Translations under genes and position numbers: made by a program
Shown here: piece after piece, positions 7,006 to 9,478 of the stretch
Layout of the letters: every line of letters starts with the position of its first letter
Position numbering within the stretch: the first letter of the stretch is position 1
From: Stenotrophomonas maltophilia
GTDB lineage: Bacteria > Pseudomonadota > Gammaproteobacteria > Xanthomonadales > Xanthomonadaceae
DNA length: 9,478 nucleotides
Assembly (NCBI GenBank): GCA_002386405.1
Contig: DGIP01000054.1
Location: forward strand, 444 to 9,921
Direction of reading: 5' to 3'
The notes under the pieces: model-generated
What the model was told of the DNA's origin: nothing
Database searches by the model: none
What the model saw: the letters and a program-made list of their open reading frames with translations, nothing else

Positions 7006-7578
7006 TCAATCCTTCTGGGGGGAGGCGAGCCAGCCCTGCGGCAGCATGCGCGCAAGCGTGGCATCGCGTTGGAAAAGATGGTGGTACAGGGCGGCGCCGG
7101 CGTGGGCGACCACTACGGCGATCAGCAGCCAGAAGCCCCACTCATGGATGGCGTGGGAGATGTCACGCGCGCCCGGGTTGGGGGCGACCAGCTTGGGCAC
7201 GTCGACCAGCCCGAACCAGCGGAACGGCCGCAGGCCGCTGGCCGAATCGTAGATCCAGCCGGACAGCGGCAGCGCGAACATCAGCACGTACAGCAGCCAG
7301 TGGGTGGCCGAGGCGATGCGTTCCTGCCAGGTCGGCGTGCCGGGCACCGGTTCGGGCGCGCCGGCATACAGCCGCCAGCCCAGGCGCAGCACCACCAATG
7401 CCAGCACCGTAATGCCCAGCGACTTGTGCGCGGTGTACACCCAGAAATACTTCGGGGTACGCGGCAGTTCGCCCATGGTCAGGCCAACGATGCCGAGCAC
7501 GAGGATGAGCAGGGCGATCAGCCAATGCAGGCCCTGGCTGACACTGCCCCAGCGGTCACGGGTGTTTCGGGTGGTCAT
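7006..7578 (-). CDS. yceJ: Cytochrome b561 family di-haem membrane protein
   Basis: This is a 190-residue, four-helix inner-membrane cytochrome of the bacterial b561 type. Such proteins move electrons between the quinone pool or other donors and the periplasm. Predicted helices are about residues 17-35, 47-70, 90-110 and 141-166. Candidate haem-ligand histidines are H18 (GLHW), H51 (TAHKS), H142 or H145 (SHAIHEW) and H159 (VVAHAG), placed in helices 1, 2 and 4 as in the family. RWGSVSQGLHWLIALLI at the N-terminus is typical. Its ATG (7576-7578) overlaps the TGA of the upstream YceI gene (ATGA), and its stop is two bases from the next yceI start, so translation is probably coupled across all three genes. 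The position beside yceI matches yceJ in E. coli; yceJ is assigned by family and context only, and the electron partner is unknown. Confidence 0.93.
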   Translation of the reverse strand: MTTRNTRDRWGSVSQGLHWLIALLILVLGIVGLTMGELPRTPKYFWVYTAHKSLGITVLALVVLRLGWRLYAGAPEPVPGTPTWQERIASATHWLLYVLMFALPLSGWIYDSASGLRPFRWFGLVDVPKLVAPNPGARDISHAIHEWGFWLLIAVVVAHAGAALYHHLFQRDATLARMLPQGWLASPQKD

Positions 7579-8261
7579 GGCGAGCGTTTCCGGGCTGGCG
7601 GAGAGGATGGGGTGTCGGAGTCGTCGACCGGTTCCGGAGTTCCCGGCGCGTCGACGGACGGTGTGTCCTGCGGATCGGTGGCACTGCGGTCGCGCAGGGC
7701 TTCTGCTTCGATGCGCAGCTGTACCTGGTCGCCGATCATCGACGGCCAGGCATCCACGCCGAATGCACTGCGGCTCAGCGTGGCGGTGGCGGAAAAACCC
7801 GCAGTACGACGGAACGGCGGCATCGGGTGGCGCTTGACTGCGTTGAGCGTGACATCGAGCGCGACTTCATGGCTGACGCCACGCAGGGTCAGCTCACCGA
7901 TGACCCGTGCATGGGTGGCATCGACCGGTTCGATGCGGGTGGAGACGAAGCGGGCCTCGGGATGGCGTTCGGCGTCGAGCAGGTTGCGCGCCAGCGCGGC
8001 CTTGTTCCATTTGTCATCGCCCAGGTCAAGCCGTTGCAGCGGCACGCTGACCGTGAGCGTGGCGCTGCTCCAGTCGTCGGGATCGAAGGAGAGGCTGCCT
8101 TCGCTGCCCGATACCGTGCCCAGTGCCTGCGAGAAACCCGCGTGCTCGACCGCGAACAGGACCCGCGTATGCACCGGGTCGAGGCGGTAGGTATCGGGCG
8201 CGGCGCTCACCGCCCACGGGGCGGTACACAACAGCAGGGCAAGGGTCAGGCGCTTGGTCAC
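7575..8261 (-). CDS. YceI-family periplasmic protein with acidic, proline-rich C-terminal tail (first YceI of the operon)
   Basis: The GTG start (complement of 8259-8261) is preceded by GGAG (complement of 8268-8271) six bases away. It opens a signal peptide, MTKRLTLALLLCTAPWAVSA, cleaved near residue 20. The mature protein begins APDTYRLDPVHTRVLFAVEHAGFS, the classic YceI start (Y-x-x-D-x-x-H-S/T-x-x-x-F-x-x-x-H). It also has the LLDAERHPEARFVST and GELTLRGVSHEVAL motifs, so the lipocalin-like isoprenoid-binding fold is expected. Residues 191-228 form an unusual tail rich in D, P, S and T that ends PARKRSP. It is not part of the barrel and is probably disordered. The protein is only distantly similar to the other YceI in this operon. 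The gene's last bases overlap the b561 start. It is the operon's first gene and carries its likely promoter upstream. Confidence 0.9.
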   Translation of the reverse strand: MTKRLTLALLLCTAPWAVSAAPDTYRLDPVHTRVLFAVEHAGFSQALGTVSGSEGSLSFDPDDWSSATLTVSVPLQRLDLGDDKWNKAALARNLLDAERHPEARFVSTRIEPVDATHARVIGELTLRGVSHEVALDVTLNAVKRHPMPPFRRTAGFSATATLSRSAFGVDAWPSMIGDQVQLRIEAEALRDRSATDPQDTPSVDAPGTPEPVDDSDTPSSPPARKRSP

Positions 8262-8415
8262 GGCCGGCTCCGTTCAGGGCTGGGCCGATCATACGCGCTG
8301 GTCCGTGATGCCTGGCAGCACCATGGCTGCAACAGATCGTGGTGCGCCCAACGGGGTGCGAACGGGGCGTTGTGCGGCGCACTGTGTGACAATCCCGGGC
8401 AACAGGGAGAACTCG
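8262..8415. promoter_or_regulatory. Divergent regulatory region between the yceI operon and the propeller sensor gene
   Basis: This 154-base gap separates two divergent start sites. Besides the minus-strand -10 candidate it holds a direct repeat, AACGGGGTG at 8350-8358 and AACGGGGCG at 8361-8369, with an 11-base period, about one DNA turn. It also holds a small inverted repeat, GTGCGGCGCAC (8373-8383). These could be regulator binding sites, but chance repeats in GC-rich sequence are possible. For the plus-strand gene I see GACAAT (8388-8393) as a weak -10-like box without a correctly spaced -35. Confidence 0.3.
8288..8318 (-). promoter_or_regulatory. Candidate promoter for the yceI/b561/yceI operon
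   Basis: On the minus strand a TATGAT hexamer (complement of 8288-8293) matches five of six bases of the sigma-70 -10 consensus. It sits 26 bases before the GTG start of the first yceI gene, so the leader would be short. The best -35 candidate is CTGCCA (complement of 8313-8318), four of six matches but with a long 19-base spacer. The -10 is the stronger half of this call. No operator is clear. Confidence 0.4.
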
Positions 8416-9478
8416 ATGGCGTTGAGCGCGCGCGGTTGGCGGGCAGGCATCGTGCTGCTGGCACTGGCGTTGCATGCGGTGCCGTCGGCGTTGTGGGCCG
8501 CAGGGACATCGGCAGAAACACCGCGCATGCGCCGCCTTGGCGCCGCCGAAGGCATGCCCTCGCGCATGGTGCTGGCGCTGGCGCAGGATCGGCAGGGCTA
8601 CATCTGGGCCGCCACCGACGATGGCCTGGCCCGCATCGACGGCGTGGGCCTGCGGGTCTGGCGCAATGAACCCGACGATCCCGGCTCGTTGCCAGGCAAC
8701 GAGATCGAGACGCTGCTGGTCGATCCGCTGGATCGAGTCTGGGTGGGCAGCAACGGCGTTGGCCTGAGCATGCTGGGGCCCGGGCGCGACCGCTTCGAGC
8801 GGTTCCCCGACCTCGACGCGCGGTGCGAGGGCCAGTTCTGGTCGCTGGCATATGCGGGCAAGGCCCTGTGGATCGGCACCAATCGCCATGGCATCTGCCG
8901 GCGGGAGGAGGATGGAACGCTGGTCCGCTACCGGGCCAACGCAGCCGATCCGGCCGCGCTTCCCGACGACACCATCTACAGCCTGCTGTCCGATCCCGAA
9001 GGCCATGTCTGGGTTGGCACCGGCAGTGGCGTGGCGCGCTGGGATGGGCGCGGCTTCAGCCGGATCGCCCCGGCCGTACTGGGCGGCAAAAGCGTGTTCC
9101 GGTTGACCCGCGACCCCGATGGCACGGTATGGGCCGGAACCGAGGGCGGGCTGTTCCGGATCAGTCCCGATGGCAACGCGCGCCCGGCGCCGTGGAAGGT
9201 GGGCGCCGATGTGCGTGCTGCTTCGGTGCTGCATGACCGCAACGGCGGTTACTGGCTGGGCACGGCCGACGGCCTGTATCGCGGCGATGACACGCAGCTG
9301 CGCCTGCTGGCCGGCGATGCGGGCAGTGGATTCCTGACCGAGCGCAGCGGCGTGCTGGACATGCTGCAGGACCACGAAGGGGGGCTGTGGGTAGCCATGC
9401 TGAGCCAGGGGCTGGCTTACCTCCCCCCGGACTGGAAGCGTTTCTCCACTTGGTACCAGCTGGATGGCAAGCCTCTGG
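8416..9478 (+). CDS. Two-component-type beta-propeller sensor, N-terminal part (cut by window end)
   Basis: The frame is open from ATG 8416 to the window end (354 codons) and has a strong AGGGAGA ribosome-binding site (8404-8410). The protein starts with a signal sequence or membrane anchor, GWRAGIVLLALALHAVPSALWAA. It continues with about seven Reg_prop (two-component regulator propeller) repeats of the form D-x-x-G-x-(I/V/L)-W-(V/A)-(G/A)-T-x-x-G-(L/V). Examples are DRQGYIWAATDDGLARIDG (58-76), DPLDRVWVGSNGVGL (103-117), DPEGHVWVGTGSGVARWDG (193-211), DPDGTVWAGTEGGLFRI (233-249), DRNGGYWLGTADGLYRG (274-290) and DHEGGLWVAMLSQGL (319-333). Two seven-bladed propellers usually form a periplasmic sensing module, followed by a Y_Y_Y domain, a transmembrane helix and a histidine kinase or GGDEF output. 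Those parts lie beyond the window, so the output type and signal are unknown. Substrates in known relatives are often polysaccharide breakdown products, which cannot be assumed here. Confidence 0.88.
   Translation, partial: MALSARGWRAGIVLLALALHAVPSALWAAGTSAETPRMRRLGAAEGMPSRMVLALAQDRQGYIWAATDDGLARIDGVGLRVWRNEPDDPGSLPGNEIETLLVDPLDRVWVGSNGVGLSMLGPGRDRFERFPDLDARCEGQFWSLAYAGKALWIGTNRHGICRREEDGTLVRYRANAADPAALPDDTIYSLLSDPEGHVWVGTGSGVARWDGRGFSRIAPAVLGGKSVFRLTRDPDGTVWAGTEGGLFRISPDGNARPAPWKVGADVRAASVLHDRNGGYWLGTADGLYRGDDTQLRLLAGDAGSGFLTERSGVLDMLQDHEGGLWVAMLSQGLAYLPPDWKRFSTWYQLDGKPL

Noticed and set aside
8026..9375. A 449-codon minus-strand open frame spanning the propeller gene, the intergenic region and part of yceI
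   Set aside because: It crosses two genuine genes and a divergent promoter region. Its composition is the reverse-strand image of G/C-biased codons, whereas the plus-strand propeller repeats are unmistakable.
1..9478. CRISPR arrays, tRNA or rRNA genes, insertion sequences, prophage genes, a dedicated defence system
   Set aside because: No regularly spaced repeats, no cloverleaf-like sequences, and no transposase, integrase or nuclease-like proteins were seen on either strand.

Overview
This is a high-GC window with dense, tightly packed genes and strong G/C bias at third codon positions. Its gene content fits Xanthomonadaceae, most likely Stenotrophomonas. The most specific clue is a short palindrome with a GTAG head (6381-6402), which matches the SMAG/REP elements typical of Stenotrophomonas maltophilia. 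The genus call is an inference from this element and from recognised protein families; no database search was possible.

Layout. 2-109 (+) is the C-terminal end of an unidentified membrane-associated protein. 134-2590 (+) is a single 818-codon open frame that looks like two unrelated genes joined in frame. Residues 1 to about 580 are a response-regulator receiver, a degenerate GGDEF and a degenerate EAL domain. Residues from about 581 on are the C-terminal half of cystathionine gamma-synthase (MetB), including the PLP lysine. Homoserine dehydrogenase (hom, 2587-3678, +) follows with an ATGA overlap, as expected at a metB-hom junction. Convergent to it, with a 38-bp overlap, is a secreted alpha/beta hydrolase (3641-4639, -). 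Upstream of the hydrolase on the same strand lies an iron-sulfur L-serine ammonia-lyase (4688-6070, -). A short divergent region separates this from a small glutaredoxin-like protein (6148-6384, +), whose TAG stop lies in the GTAG head of the SMAG element. An operon of yceI, a cytochrome b561 gene and a second yceI follows on the minus strand (transcribed 8261 to 6431, with ATGA overlap and 2-nt spacing). A divergent 154-bp region then leads into the 5' part of a periplasmic beta-propeller sensor gene (8416 onward, +), which is cut by the window end.

How the genes work together. hom and the metB half belong to the aspartate-family branch from aspartate semialdehyde through homoserine to cystathionine and methionine. 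The yceI/b561/yceI operon is probably a periplasmic and inner-membrane redox or isoprenoid-lipid module. The serine ammonia-lyase makes pyruvate from serine. The propeller protein would be the sensing half of a one-protein two-component system or a diguanylate cyclase; its output domain is outside the window.

The observation most worth following is the regulator-MetB chimera. It lacks the end of the EAL domain and roughly the first 165-170 residues of MetB. It is either a real deletion fusion across a shared A-x-R-A-G-A-K-V-V-like stretch or an assembly misjoin. No gene-free stretch exceeds 300 bases. I saw no tRNA, rRNA, CRISPR array, insertion sequence or prophage gene.
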